64,000 nucleotides of DNA from Pirellulaceae bacterium (GCA_023382975.1 JAHDXO010000009.1:62001-126000); one strand, 5' to 3'. Shown: positions 52,327 to 62,107, counted from the first letter of the stretch. A program made the numbers and translations. Notes: generated by a model not told the origin, from the letters alone.

Positions 52327-53712
52327 ATGCTTGCGAAACGCCTCGCGATAATCGCCGGTTTGATCGCTGCCTGGTCGGCGTTTGCCGCTTGGCAGTACCA
52401 GCGATTCTGTTATGAACGCGAGCTGATTGGCGAATCGACCCGACACTCGGCCAATTCGGTAATGGGCGCCTTGATCGGCGGAATCCAATCGCATCGCCGC
52501 CTGGGGCGGTTCTTCGAACAGCAACTGGAGGGCGTGCTGGTCGAGGTGACTCGCGGCGGCGAGGTGCTGGCCGCATCGATTCTGAACGAGCGAGGCGAAA
52601 CGTTGTTGCAGGCAGGTCGGGTCGAGTTGCTGGAAACCGGCGGGCCCGTCGCTGCCGGCGATGGCTGGAGTGACAGCGGTTTTCATTTGGTCCACCGTTT
52701 TCAGGTTGAACCGGTTGGCGAAGGAGGGCCCGGTTGGGGATCCGGCGGGGGCGGAGGGCCCGGCTTCGGGGCCGGCCGCGGCGCAGGGCGGCGACAGGAT
52801 TTGGGTGCCGACGAGGGGCCGTTCGCGTCGGGCGGTATCTTTTTCGCCCGGCTGGTGCTGGACCGCACGAGGCATGACCAACTGGTGAAGCGATCCATCG
52901 GGTCGTATGTGTTTATCACCCTGGCCGGCGGACTGATTCTGGGCAGTGTGGCGCTGGCGTGGCGGAGCAGCGTGCGGTTGGTCGAGGCGAAAGGGCGCGA
53001 GCGGCTGCTCGAAACCGAATCCCGCCACTGGCAGGAACTAAGCCAAGCGGCGGCAGGACTGGCTCACGAGACGCGCAATCCTCTGGGCCTGATCCGCGGC
53101 TGGACTCAGCGATTGGCCCAAGGCGACGCCGATCTCCCGACGCAGCGCCAGCATGCCCGGGCCGTCATCGAGGAATGCGACCGCGTCACGGCCCGCATCA
53201 ATCAGTTCCTGGCGTTCGCGCGGCCCTGCGAACCCAATCTGGAATCGGTGGACGTTCACCGATTGGTCGCCCAGTTGCGCACCATTCTGCAGCCCGACTT
53301 GGAAGCCAAGCGTTTGAGCCTGGATTGCGAAACGGAGGCCGGCGTTTCCGCCGTCTTGGCCGACCGCGAGTTGCTGCGGCAAGCGCTGTTCAATCTGGTC
53401 CAAAACGCCATTCAGTTCGCGCCCGCGGATTCTGCGGTTACAATCCGCGTGATGCGTCGGCCGACGGGCGGATTCCGCCTGGACGTCGAGGATCGGGGAC
53501 CGGGGGTGAGCGGCGAGGCGGAAAAGTCACTGTTTGCTCCCTACTTCACGACGCGAGCGGACGGAACCGGACTGGGGCTGGCGATCGTGCGCCGCATCGG
53601 CGTTGCGCACGGCTGGACGGTGCATTACACTCCGCGGCCGGGTGGTGGCGCAGTTTTTTCCTTGGACGACATTCATGGCAGTGGACAAACCGACGATTCT
53701 GGTCGTAGATGA
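52327..53712 (+). CDS. Membrane sensor histidine kinase with Gly-rich sensor insert
   Basis: A 461-residue kinase. TM1 is at ~5-23 and TM2 at ~192-213 (YVFITLAGGLILGSVALAW). The ~170-residue external loop between them has an unusual glycine-rich insert at ~131-157 (GGPGWGSGGGGGPGFGAGRG). The HisKA motif is LAHETRNPLGLIRG with His247. The ATPase domain has LVQNAIQFA (N box), VEDRGPGVSGEA (G1) and GTGLGLAIVRRIG (G2). The kinase type (HETRNPLG) is that of NtrB/ZraS-like partners of sigma-54 regulators. Its 3' end overlaps the regulator gene by 38 bp. The signal is unknown; the shared Gly-rich composition with the exported protein upstream hints that the two interact. The ATG at 52327 has a weak ribosome binding site. 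Confidence 0.88.
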   Translation: MLAKRLAIIAGLIAAWSAFAAWQYQRFCYERELIGESTRHSANSVMGALIGGIQSHRRLGRFFEQQLEGVLVEVTRGGEVLAASILNERGETLLQAGRVELLETGGPVAAGDGWSDSGFHLVHRFQVEPVGEGGPGWGSGGGGGPGFGAGRGAGRRQDLGADEGPFASGGIFFARLVLDRTRHDQLVKRSIGSYVFITLAGGLILGSVALAWRSSVRLVEAKGRERLLETESRHWQELSQAAAGLAHETRNPLGLIRGWTQRLAQGDADLPTQRQHARAVIEECDRVTARINQFLAFARPCEPNLESVDVHRLVAQLRTILQPDLEAKRLSLDCETEAGVSAVLADRELLRQALFNLVQNAIQFAPADSAVTIRVMRRPTGGFRLDVEDRGPGVSGEAEKSLFAPYFTTRADGTGLGLAIVRRIGVAHGWTVHYTPRPGGGAVFSLDDIHGSGQTDDSGRR

Positions 53713-55021
53713 TGAAGCGTTGCAGAGGCAACTGCTGGGCAGCTTCGTCGAAACGCTTGGCTGCCAGGTGCGCGAGGCCGACAGCGGCGAGCAAGCACTG
53801 CAGTTGATTCGCGAACGTCTGCCGGCGATGGTTCTGCTGGACGTCCGGTTGCCCGGCATCAGCGGATTGGAGACGCTGGCGGAGATCCGCAAATTCGCCG
53901 ACCAATTGCCGGTTCTGCTGATCACGGCGTTCGCCGATTTGAGACAGGCGGTGTCCGCGATGAAGTGCGGCGCCGACGACTATCTTTCCAAGCCGGTGGA
54001 TCTGGACGAGCTGCGCGCGGTCATCCAGGATGCGTTGGGGCTGAGCGGCAGCGACGCCAAGCGACTGCCGCCCGACTTGCCGCCGTTGCCGCCGGGATTG
54101 GTGTGCGAGAGTCCGGCGACGCGGCGCATGCTGGAGACGGTGGCCGTGATCGCCCCGTCCGACGTGCCGGTGCTGATCAGCGGCGAGAGCGGAACTGGCA
54201 AGGAGTTGGTCGCGGAGTTGATCCATCGCTGGAGCCCCCGCGCCGCCGGTCCGCTGGTGGCTGCCAATTGTGCCAGTCTGCCCGAGACGTTGATCGAGAG
54301 CGAATTGTTCGGACACAATAAGGGCGCTTTCACCGGCGCCTCGGAAGCCCGGCAGGGCTTTTTCCGCACAGCTCACCGCGGCACGCTGTTCCTGGACGAG
54401 ATCGGGGAGTTGCCGCTTGCCCTGCAACCCAAGCTGTTGCGAGCCTTGGAGAGCGGCCAGATCTCGCCGGTCGGCAGCGACCGGATCGTCGAAGTCGACG
54501 TGCGACTGGTCGCCGCCACCAACCGGAATCTCGAAGCCGAGATCGCCGAAGGGCGTTTCCGCGACGACTTGTACTACCGCATCAACGTGGTCGAGGTGGC
54601 GCTCCTGCCTCTGCGCGACCGGCGCGAGGACATCCCGCCGCTGGCACGGTCCTTTGCCAGCGAATTCGCCGGAGGTCCGGTTCGGCTGTCACCACAGGCC
54701 ATGGACTGTCTGTTGGTCGCGCCCTGGCCCGGGAACGTGCGCGAGTTGCGCAACGCCATTCAGCGCGCCTGTCTGCTGTGCCGCGGCGACGTCATTCTGC
54801 CCGAGCATCTGCCGCCGAAAATCGGCCAGTCCGCGCCGCACGCCGCAGCGTCCGCCGACGAGTCCGGAGGCCGGCTGTCCCAGGTCGAGCGAGCCACGAT
54901 TCTGTCCACGCTGGAAGAGTGCGGCGGCAACCGCACCCGAGCGGCCAAGAAGCTGGGCATCAGCCGCCGCGCGCTGATCTACAAGCTGCAGGCGATCGAA
55001 GCCAGCGACCGCTCCCCGTAG
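53675..55021 (+). CDS. Sigma-54-dependent response regulator (NtrC/ZraR family)
   Basis: A 448-residue activator. The receiver domain (1-120) has DDE acidic residues, phospho-acceptor Asp56 (LLDVRLPG) and Lys in LSKPVD. The AAA+ domain has Walker A GESGTGKE, the sigma-54-contacting loop GAFTGA (~217-222), Walker B GTLFLDEIGEL and the sensor region DVRLVAATNRNL. A Fis-type HTH closes the protein (LEECGGNRTRAAKKLGISRR). All elements of an active NtrC-class regulator are present. It overlaps the kinase gene by 38 bp (frames differ), so the pair is co-translated. Probable target: the sigma-54-like site at 51463; the consensus one before hsp20 is a second possibility. Both are inferences. Confidence 0.93.
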   Translation: MAVDKPTILVVDDEALQRQLLGSFVETLGCQVREADSGEQALQLIRERLPAMVLLDVRLPGISGLETLAEIRKFADQLPVLLITAFADLRQAVSAMKCGADDYLSKPVDLDELRAVIQDALGLSGSDAKRLPPDLPPLPPGLVCESPATRRMLETVAVIAPSDVPVLISGESGTGKELVAELIHRWSPRAAGPLVAANCASLPETLIESELFGHNKGAFTGASEARQGFFRTAHRGTLFLDEIGELPLALQPKLLRALESGQISPVGSDRIVEVDVRLVAATNRNLEAEIAEGRFRDDLYYRINVVEVALLPLRDRREDIPPLARSFASEFAGGPVRLSPQAMDCLLVAPWPGNVRELRNAIQRACLLCRGDVILPEHLPPKIGQSAPHAAASADESGGRLSQVERATILSTLEECGGNRTRAAKKLGISRRALIYKLQAIEASDRSP

Positions 55022-55046
55022 GATTCGCTGCCAGCCTGGACCGGCA

Positions 55047-55085
55047 ATAAAAAAACGCCGCCCGCGGAAGATCCGTCGGGCGGCG
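55047..55085 (-). terminator. Rho-independent terminator of the BBP2 porin gene
   Basis: CGCCGCCCG (55056-55064) and CGGGCGGCG (55077-55085) form a 9-bp stem. The A run at 55049-55055 reads as a T tract on the minus strand, so it serves the porin gene. It may also stop read-through from the regulator gene. Confidence 0.85.
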
Positions 55086-55113
55086 CCCGGAGGTGCATGC
55101 GTAGCGGCGCTGA

Positions 55114-56289
55114 TCAGTACGTCAGGATCGCATCAATCCCGAAGATCGTCTGGTTTTCATCCTGGCTCGGCACCCACTCGTGGCGAACTTCCGGCCTCAT
55201 CACGAAATTCGTATGCGGCTTCCAGTTCGCACCGGCGGTCAGGTTGTAGCCCGAGTCGCCTTCCAGCTTCCACCACTCCATTCGAGCTCCGAAGCCCCAG
55301 CAGTCGTTCAGCGAGTAGATCAGGTACTGGTTGATCCCGATCGTGTCCACCTCCTCCTCGCCCAGTCTCATCAGATCGCTCTGAATCACATAATTCAGCC
55401 GCTCCGTGAGTTCCATGTCCACGACGACGCTGTGCGAGTAGGCTCGCTTGCCAAGCAAACCGAAGTTGCCCGCCGTACACATGTAGATAAAGTCGATCGA
55501 GTCGTGAACGGCGTACGAGAAGCCACCCAGGAAACTGCTGCCGTTGTCGAGTTGATTGAAGCCGGTGTCCCAACCCAGCGTCCATCCGCCGTAGGCGGTC
55601 AGACGATCATCGACCTGGTACGTCGCCAACACGCCCGTGTGCGTGAATGGCTCGCTGTTGTTCATCGTCCAAGCGTGGCTGTAGAAAAAGTTGTCCGGCG
55701 CCGTGACCACTTCGTAACCGATCAACGTGTAGAAATGGCCCGCTTTCACCGACAGATCGCCGTTGGCCACTTCGACGTAGACCTGCGGAATAGCGAAGCC
55801 GTATTCACCGTGGGTGAAGGCATCCGAGTAATCGAACTTGCCGAAGGCGTTTCCGAACGACTGAGTATTGTCCGCATCGATGCCGTACATCGCGTCGATC
55901 CGGAAGCCCCAGTCCCAGCCACAGGCGCCGTCCGCGGTTCGCTCGGCGTACACCCACTGCTGATGCAACGCGACATGGTCCTTGTACTGGTTGAACAAGT
56001 CGGCCAGCGAATTCCTGGTGTGGTAGCCGATCTGCGTCCAGCCGCCGATCTTCACTCCCGAACAGGTCTCCGGGAACAACTCGAAGGGCACAATCTCGCC
56101 GTCGCAACACGATTCTGTCGCGATGCCACATCCAGCTTTCTGCCCGCAGTCGCCGGAGCCCACATCAGCCCCTGCGGAATAGGACGCATTGGTCGTAGGG
56201 CAGCACACGGCATCGTTGGCGGCGGCGGTGGAGAAACTCAGCGATGCGCCGAGCACACCTGCCAGGGCAAATTTCCAGTCGAATTTCAT
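55114..56289 (-). CDS. Outer-membrane beta-barrel porin, BBP2 (OmpL-like) family
   Basis: A 391-residue protein with a signal peptide (MKFDWKFALAGVLGASLSFS, cleavage after ~24) and a cysteine-rich N-terminal stretch (nine Cys within residues ~28-75). A beta-barrel pattern of alternating amphipathic strands follows: GVKIGGWTQIGYHTRNSLAD, WGFRIDAMYGIDADNTQSF, YVEVANGDLSVKAGHFYTLI and GFGARMEWWKLEGD. It ends with HEWVPSQDENQTIFGIDAIL and a terminal aromatic residue. This fits the BBP2 family that is expanded in planctomycetes. ATG 56289 is preceded by AGGGGGA. A role as a general porin is inferred; substrate unknown. Confidence 0.85.
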   Translation of the reverse strand: MKFDWKFALAGVLGASLSFSTAAANDAVCCPTTNASYSAGADVGSGDCGQKAGCGIATESCCDGEIVPFELFPETCSGVKIGGWTQIGYHTRNSLADLFNQYKDHVALHQQWVYAERTADGACGWDWGFRIDAMYGIDADNTQSFGNAFGKFDYSDAFTHGEYGFAIPQVYVEVANGDLSVKAGHFYTLIGYEVVTAPDNFFYSHAWTMNNSEPFTHTGVLATYQVDDRLTAYGGWTLGWDTGFNQLDNGSSFLGGFSYAVHDSIDFIYMCTAGNFGLLGKRAYSHSVVVDMELTERLNYVIQSDLMRLGEEEVDTIGINQYLIYSLNDCWGFGARMEWWKLEGDSGYNLTAGANWKPHTNFVMRPEVRHEWVPSQDENQTIFGIDAILTY

Positions 56290-56710
56290 CAGAATCCCCC
56301 TGATCGTCAAATTTTTTTCTCGGGTCATAGCAGTCACCTGCGGCTTGGGTATGGCATCGCAACCGCCGCCTTAGCACTGGATCGCTCCGTTTCGCAGATC
56401 CGAGTTGTAACGGTTTTGCCGAACCTAGCAGTTTCAACTATTGTGTCGGCACCGCCGCGCCCGAAAAACCAAGAAATGACGGACGATCGCAAGAGCCCGC
56501 CTGATCGGTAAATCTTGCCCTGCTTCGCCATGTTTTCATCGTCTTCGTTTCCGGGGCGGGAGAGGAGCACGGGCGAAGTGTCTGGATGTTGAGCGTCTTC
56601 CGAGGGATCACCGACCGGACTTGCATTGGGACGCGAAAGTGTTTCCATTGCTGGTGGCCGCGGGAGTCGCGTCTGGCGATTCTTGCTGACACGCCGAGTT
56701 TGAGGAGACG
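56290..56710. other. Intergenic stretch between divergent porin and Nudix genes
   Basis: A 421-bp gap that must hold the promoters of both genes. A T run at 56311-56317 and scattered AT-rich segments are visible, but no clean -35/-10 pair, repeat or RNA gene was found. Confidence 0.45.
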
Positions 56711-57310
56711 ATGCGAATGGCTGATCGAACGCCGACAGAGACCCGCGATGGACGAGAGGTGCTGCTGGAATCCAAGCACTTGCGCTTCGTCCGTTCCGGA
56801 ACCTGGGAATACGTCGAACGGCGGAATGTCTGCGGGATCGTGGCCATCGTGCCCGTGACGGGAAACGGCGAATTCGTCCTCGTCGAACAGTACCGTATCC
56901 CCGTCGATGCGCGGGTAATCGAAATACCGGCGGGATTGGCCGATGTCGTCGATGGCCGCAACGAGCCGCTGGAAGAGGCGGCGCGGCGCGAACTGCGCGA
57001 AGAAACCGGCTACCATGCCCCGCGACTGCAGTACCTGTTCACCGGGCCGCCGTCCGCTGGACTCAGCAGTGAAGTCGTCACGTTTTTCCTGGCGAGCAAT
57101 GTCCTGCGAGTCGGAGCAGGCGGCGGCGATGCCAACGAGAACATCCAAGTCCACACGGTTCCGTTGGCCACCGTCGACGACTGGCTGGACCAGCAAGCAC
57201 GCAGCGGCAAGCTGATCGATCCCAAGGTGTACACGGGACTTTATGCAATTCGACGCGGCGCATGGACAGACGAACATTTGAATGGAAGACGTGAGGTGGT
57301 GACTCCATGA
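56711..57310 (+). CDS. Nudix hydrolase, ADP-ribose pyrophosphatase-like
   Basis: A 199-residue cytoplasmic hydrolase of nucleoside diphosphate derivatives. The Nudix helix is EAARRELREETGY, preceded by VIEIPAGLADVVDGRNEPLE, with a few residues more than usual between the loop Gly and the first Glu. FVLVEQYRIPV and LFTGPPSAGLSSE match the ADP-ribose pyrophosphatase (NudF-like) branch. ATG 56711 has GAGGAG upstream. Its stop codon overlaps the start of the sialidase-like gene (ATGA), so the two are translationally coupled although their roles appear unrelated. Confidence 0.88.
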   Translation: MRMADRTPTETRDGREVLLESKHLRFVRSGTWEYVERRNVCGIVAIVPVTGNGEFVLVEQYRIPVDARVIEIPAGLADVVDGRNEPLEEAARRELREETGYHAPRLQYLFTGPPSAGLSSEVVTFFLASNVLRVGAGGGDANENIQVHTVPLATVDDWLDQQARSGKLIDPKVYTGLYAIRRGAWTDEHLNGRREVVTP

Positions 57311-59049
57311 TCTGCATCCCTTGCCTGCGCGTGTCGGTTGTCGCAACGGCCGCCTGCTGCAGTTTCGCGGTAGTATCCGGCGAGTCTGCTGAGCGGCGGA
57401 CGCTCGACGAGATATTTGCTCCCGTGGTCGTGGGCGTGCCACCGGTAAACGCCTTTAACGGACTGTTCCGCTGCGCGGACGGGGAGATCCGACACTACGG
57501 CGACGACGGCTTCCTGTTCAGCCGGGATCACGGCCTGACATGGTTATCTCGCCGGTTTGGCGAGGCGGATGATTCCGGCAAGGCGGCTGGCGGAGGGCGT
57601 CCGCTGGGCATGGATCCCAAAACGGGCACTTGCTTGAGGCTGATCGGCCGGAAAGACGGCATGTTCGTGTACCGGTCGTCGGACGGGCCGGATGGCTCGT
57701 ACGCGGTTCAGAAGGTGGACGACCGCCAATTGATCATGGTGCGCCCACCGTATTTTCTCCAGTCTCGCCAGCGAGTGCTGTTCGCGGCCCACGGGGAACG
57801 GCCGGCACGGATCACCGTTTTCCGATCCGACGACGACGGGCGGACCTGGGCCAAGACAACCCTTTTGCCTGGGCCTGCATTTGTGGTCGAGCCGCCGCAC
57901 CAAGGTCCGCGGTGGGAGAATTGGTGTGTCGAGCCGACGATTCTGGAGCTGAACGACGGCCGGCTGTGGATGCTCGCCCGCACCTCGCGCGACAACCACC
58001 ACGAGTGTTTCTCCGATGATGCGGGGGAAACGTGGTCCACCTGGCAGCCTTCGCGATTCTACGGCACGCTGACCATGCCGACTCTGTTTCGGCTGTCCGA
58101 TGGCCGAGTGCTTCTGCTGTGGTGCAACACGACGCCGCTGCCGGAGATTGACCGGGCGAACGAACCGATTCCCGAAACCGCGAAGAACGGGCATTGGGAG
58201 GACGTGTTTACCAACCGAGACGTTTGCCACGCAGCCATCTCCGAGGACGACGGACGGACCTGGATCGGTTTCCGGGAACTGCGGCTCAACCCTTGGCGCA
58301 ACGCGGGTGACTTCGGCCAGCGTGCCGACTACGATTTCAGCGTTCACCAGCCGCAGGCCCTGGAACTGCCCGGCGGCAAGGTGCTCGTCGCCCTCGGGCA
58401 GGACGAGGATGTCCGTGTTCTGGTGATCTTCGACCCGAAGTGGCTCTACGAACCGCGCCGCCGCTCGGCGTTCGAAAACGATCTGTCGGACTGGTCCACG
58501 CACAAGTACCACCAAGGGATCGTCGGTCACTGCGCGTATAACCGCGTGCCGGGAGCGCGGCTGGTGCCCCATGCCGGCAAGCCCGGCGTCAAGGTTCTGC
58601 AGATCCGCCACCCAGTCGATCCCAGGCTGGTTTTCGACAAGGATGGCGCGGTGTGGAATTTCCCGGCGGCCGGGAGAGGATCATTCCGCACCCGCGTTCA
58701 ACTTCTGCCCGGCGGTGGCGGTGGGCGGATCTGCCTGCTGGATCGCTGGTTCAATCCGACCGATCCGGTCGTTCAGGACTACGCGATGTATGTCCTGACC
58801 ATCCCCGGCGACGGCCGCCTGAGCGATGACGTGCGTCTTGAGCCCGGCCGCTGGCACGATCTGCGTTTCGACTGGAGCAGCGCGCAAGCCGCAAGCTGTC
58901 AGCTCACCATCGACGGCACGCCCACGTCGCTGACGCTGCCGCTGGTGCGACCGAGTGTCGATGGAGTCAGCTACGTCCACTTCCAGGCCCTATCCGACGA
59001 GGAGGACCTGCAGGGGTTTCTGATTGAGACGGTCGAGGGCGGCAGGTAA
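57307..59049 (+). CDS. Exported sialidase/BNR-repeat protein with C-terminal lectin-like domain
   Basis: A 580-residue protein with a signal peptide (~1-25). A six-bladed sialidase-type propeller carries at least four Asp-boxes: SRDHGLTW, SDDDGRTW, SDDAGETW and SEDDGRTW. The N-terminal FNGLFRCADGEIRHY blade and the conserved EPTILELNDGRLWMLART are typical of GH33-like exo-sialidases in planctomycetes. About 400-580 forms a concanavalin/LamG-like beta-sandwich (FRTRVQLLPGGGGGRICLLD, GRWHDLRFDWSS). The catalytic Arg triad and Tyr/Glu pair could not be assigned, so sialidase activity is unproven. Start ATG 57307 overlaps the Nudix stop codon. Confidence 0.75.
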   Translation: MICIPCLRVSVVATAACCSFAVVSGESAERRTLDEIFAPVVVGVPPVNAFNGLFRCADGEIRHYGDDGFLFSRDHGLTWLSRRFGEADDSGKAAGGGRPLGMDPKTGTCLRLIGRKDGMFVYRSSDGPDGSYAVQKVDDRQLIMVRPPYFLQSRQRVLFAAHGERPARITVFRSDDDGRTWAKTTLLPGPAFVVEPPHQGPRWENWCVEPTILELNDGRLWMLARTSRDNHHECFSDDAGETWSTWQPSRFYGTLTMPTLFRLSDGRVLLLWCNTTPLPEIDRANEPIPETAKNGHWEDVFTNRDVCHAAISEDDGRTWIGFRELRLNPWRNAGDFGQRADYDFSVHQPQALELPGGKVLVALGQDEDVRVLVIFDPKWLYEPRRRSAFENDLSDWSTHKYHQGIVGHCAYNRVPGARLVPHAGKPGVKVLQIRHPVDPRLVFDKDGAVWNFPAAGRGSFRTRVQLLPGGGGGRICLLDRWFNPTDPVVQDYAMYVLTIPGDGRLSDDVRLEPGRWHDLRFDWSSAQAASCQLTIDGTPTSLTLPLVRPSVDGVSYVHFQALSDEEDLQGFLIETVEGGR

Positions 59050-59107
59050 TTCTGCTTCGGGGGTCTCCGATTTCGAACGTCCGCCGGGAAAACCGTTCCG
59101 TGGGCTC

Positions 59108-60403
59108 TCATGGCTTCGAACCGTCCCGCCTCTTGTCGCCGATGCACCAGAGGTGCCTGTCGGTGCGAAGGAACAGTTGGCCATCGCTGGCGGCGGGCGA
59201 GGCATTGGAGGGTTCGCCGAGGGAATTGACGGCGACAAGTTCGAACTGCGGGCCGGCCCGAAAGACAAAGCAATCGCCGCCTTGGGTCATCGTGTAACAC
59301 AGGCCGTCGGCAATCATCACCGACGACCAGTTCGTGCTTCGCGACTTCTCCCCCGTCATCCGCTGTTCCCAGACGAGCTGGCCGGTCCGCAGGTCGAAAC
59401 ATTCGGCAATTCCCGGGTCGTTGTGGACAAAGACCAAGCCGTTGTGAATCGCGCCCGAGCCGATGCGCTGCTTGGTGCGCGGGTGCCTCCAGAGTCGATT
59501 TTCCGTCGTCACGTCGCCGCTGCCGCCTGCTTTCACGGCCACGCTCATGCCACCGTAGCCGCCCATCGCCACCACGATGCCATCGGCAACGATGGGGGAC
59601 GTGTAGATCAACGGATTGATGCCGCTGCAGGTCCACCTCTGCCGGCCGGTGGTTGCATCGAACGAGCAGACGCGGAACGGGAAACTGATGATCAGCTCGC
59701 TTCGGCCGTCCAGATCGCATATCAACGGCGTGCTCCACGATCCGTAGTAGTCGGCGTTGGAAAACTTCGCCTCCGAAGTGCCTTGCCGGTTGATCGGTTC
59801 GTCGTGCTGCCAGATGGTTTCGCCGGTCCTCTTGTCGACGGCGATCAGAAACGAACGCTCGCCGGGACCGAAGTTCAAAAAGCACAAGTCACCATGCAGG
59901 ACGGGCGACGATCCGTAACCCCAGACATGTCGCTGCACGCCGAGGTCTCGTTTCCACAGCAGCGTGCCTTGCAGATCGTAGCAGAACAGGCCGGCCGAGC
60001 CGAACCACGCCACGACTCGTTCGCCGTCCGTGACCGGCGACGCGGAGCAGGCCGGATTGGTGCCGTGCGTCGGTTCCTTCTCAGGCCAGGCGGTTCCTTC
60101 CTGCCACAGCAAGCGGCCGTCTTGGCGGTCGAAGCATATCAGTGTGCGCCGGCCCTCTCGCTCCAACGTTTGCGTGATGAATACGCGGTCGTTCCAGACG
60201 ATGGGCGTCGAGTTGCCTCGTTCGGGCAAAGCCACCTTCCACGCAACGTTTTCGGTTCTGCTCCAGGTCGTGGGAAGCCCTTGTTCCGAGCAGGTTCCGT
60301 CCCCGCGGGGGCCTCTCCACGCGGGCCAGTTCTCAGCACTCGTGACTCCGCCGAAGGCCATGAGCGTCAGTAGCAAAGACCAGCGGAAATACGGAACGGT
60401 CAT
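59108..60403 (-). CDS. Exported PQQ-like beta-propeller protein
   Basis: A 431-residue protein with a signal peptide (YFRWSLLLTLMAFGGVTSAE) and a single PQQ-type propeller. The first blade starts ENWPAWRGPRGDGTCSEQGL, a hallmark of the large planctomycete family with WPxWRGPxxDG. Further blades include DRQDGRLLWQEG, DLQGTLLWKRD, DKRTGETIWQHD, DATTGRQRWTCS and DLRTGQLVWEQR. No metal or PQQ ligands could be identified, so an enzyme role is not shown. It is convergent with the sialidase-like gene and divergent from the Tat oxidoreductase. Confidence 0.85.
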   Translation of the reverse strand: MTVPYFRWSLLLTLMAFGGVTSAENWPAWRGPRGDGTCSEQGLPTTWSRTENVAWKVALPERGNSTPIVWNDRVFITQTLEREGRRTLICFDRQDGRLLWQEGTAWPEKEPTHGTNPACSASPVTDGERVVAWFGSAGLFCYDLQGTLLWKRDLGVQRHVWGYGSSPVLHGDLCFLNFGPGERSFLIAVDKRTGETIWQHDEPINRQGTSEAKFSNADYYGSWSTPLICDLDGRSELIISFPFRVCSFDATTGRQRWTCSGINPLIYTSPIVADGIVVAMGGYGGMSVAVKAGGSGDVTTENRLWRHPRTKQRIGSGAIHNGLVFVHNDPGIAECFDLRTGQLVWEQRMTGEKSRSTNWSSVMIADGLCYTMTQGGDCFVFRAGPQFELVAVNSLGEPSNASPAASDGQLFLRTDRHLWCIGDKRRDGSKP

Positions 60404-60669
60404 GTGGAAACCTCGATCGCAAGCCAGATGAGCAGGGTTCGGAACGCTGCCGCAATATACCGATCAACGACCCGCTCGGCAATCTTCAGTCACGCCCGCC
60501 TCGATGAACAGCGACGGCTTGGACGACCGACAAGTTGCCTGGACTGTCGCGATATGATCTCTTGCAGCAGGGTACTTTCGAGTGCGTTCTGTGGTATTGT
60601 ATAGCTCGTGCGGCGCAGGAGCTTTGGTTGTCAAGGCTCACGGAAACTCTCGCTTCAAGGGAAACTGCA

Positions 60670-62046
60670 ATGAGCAAAACGGGCAAGACGGGAACAAGCA
60701 CGACACGTCGTCAGTTCATGGCCACTGCGGCCGCAGCCACGGCCTTCACAATCGTGCCGCGACACGTGCTGGCCGGGTCGGGCCAGCAGGCGCCCAACGA
60801 CAAACTGAACATCGGCAGCGTCGGCGTCGGCGGCATGCAGGGCGCCAACGACGTCAGGAACGTCAGCCGCGAGAACATCTACGCGCTCTGTGATGTGGAC
60901 GAGAACTTCTTGAACAAGACCGCGGCGAATTACCCGAACGCCAAGCTTTACCGCGATTTCCGCGAGATGCTGGACAAGGAGCAGAAGAATCTGGACGCTG
61001 TCACGGTCACCGTGCCCGACCACATGCACGCCACCGTGTCCGTGTGGGCCATGGAACGCGGCCTGGCCGTGCATTGCCAGAAGCCGTTGACTCAGAGCGT
61101 GTGGGAAGCTCGCCTGTTGACCAACGCAGCGACCAAGTACGGCGTGGCCACGCAGATGGGCAATCAAGGGTATTCTTCGGAAGCGACGCGGATCGCCTGC
61201 GAAATCATCTGGAATGGCGACATTGGCGAGGTGACCGAAGTCCACTCGATGAGCGGCGGCGGTTTCTCGCGCGGCGTGACGCAGTGGCCGCCCGTCGAAG
61301 AGGTTCCCTCGACGCTTAACTGGGATCTCTGGACGGGGCGAGCGGCCCAGCGGCCCTACAGTTCGAAGATCCATCCGATCCACTGGCGCGGGTTCCTGGA
61401 CTACGGCACACAGATGATCGGCGACTGGGGCATCCACATGTTGGGACCGGCCAACTGGGCCCTGCAACTGGGCAGCCCGACGAGCGTCGAGTGTACCGCG
61501 GTCGAGGGCGTCAATCCGGTCACGTATCCCAACTATGTGTGCAAGTTCGAATTCCCCGAGCGTCCCAACAAGTACGTGCCGTCCGGAAGAATGCGCCCGG
61601 TGAGCCTGTACTGGTACGAAGGCAGCATGGTCCGGGAGTTCGCGGTGCCCGAGGGCCTGACCCGCGACGACGTCAAACCGTTCAACGAGATCTTCATCGG
61701 AACCAAGGGCCATCTGGGCACCAGTGGCCGTGGCGAGAGCGTTCGCCTGATTCCGGAGGCGAAGATGCAGGACTTTGTGAAACCACCGCAGGTGCTGAAG
61801 CGTTCGCCGGGCCACTTCAACGATTGGATCGAAGCCTGCAAGGGCGGTGAGCCGGCCTGCTCGAACTTCAGCATCGCCGGACCCTATACCGAATGGATGC
61901 TGCTCGGCGCGATCAGTTGGCGTTTCCCCAACGAGAAACTGCTGTGGGACGGCAAGAACCTGCGGTTCACCAACAACGAGAAAGCCAACGAGTTTGTCAA
62001 ACCGGAATTCCGCAAGGGCTGGGAACTGAAAGACATCTCGGTGTGA
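60670..62046 (+). CDS. Tat-exported Gfo/Idh/MocA family oxidoreductase (2)
   Basis: A 458-residue NAD(P)-dependent oxidoreductase-like protein. The Tat signal is [20 protein letters not shown] (~11-30). The Rossmann part has [45 protein letters not shown] and [17 protein letters not shown] with the QKP variant of EKP. The C-terminal domain shows [30 protein letters not shown] and [13 protein letters not shown]. It is a paralogue of the protein at 24240. ATG 60670 opens the signal; the frame continues upstream without one. It is followed at 61 bp by the GH16-like gene, so the two probably act on related sugars. Confidence 0.88.
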   Translation: MSKTGKTGTSTTRRQFMATAAAATAFTIVPRHVLAGSGQQAPNDKLNIGSVGVGGMQGANDVRNVSRENIYALCDVDENFLNKTAANYPNAKLYRDFREMLDKEQKNLDAVTVTVPDHMHATVSVWAMERGLAVHCQKPLTQSVWEARLLTNAATKYGVATQMGNQGYSSEATRIACEIIWNGDIGEVTEVHSMSGGGFSRGVTQWPPVEEVPSTLNWDLWTGRAAQRPYSSKIHPIHWRGFLDYGTQMIGDWGIHMLGPANWALQLGSPTSVECTAVEGVNPVTYPNYVCKFEFPERPNKYVPSGRMRPVSLYWYEGSMVREFAVPEGLTRDDVKPFNEIFIGTKGHLGTSGRGESVRLIPEAKMQDFVKPPQVLKRSPGHFNDWIEACKGGEPACSNFSIAGPYTEWMLLGAISWRFPNEKLLWDGKNLRFTNNEKANEFVKPEFRKGWELKDISV

Positions 62047-62107
62047 TCCGCGTCCCGATGCTGACGCAGTGTGGCCTCGCAAACGAGCGGAAAGGAGCGA
62101 ACCGCCC

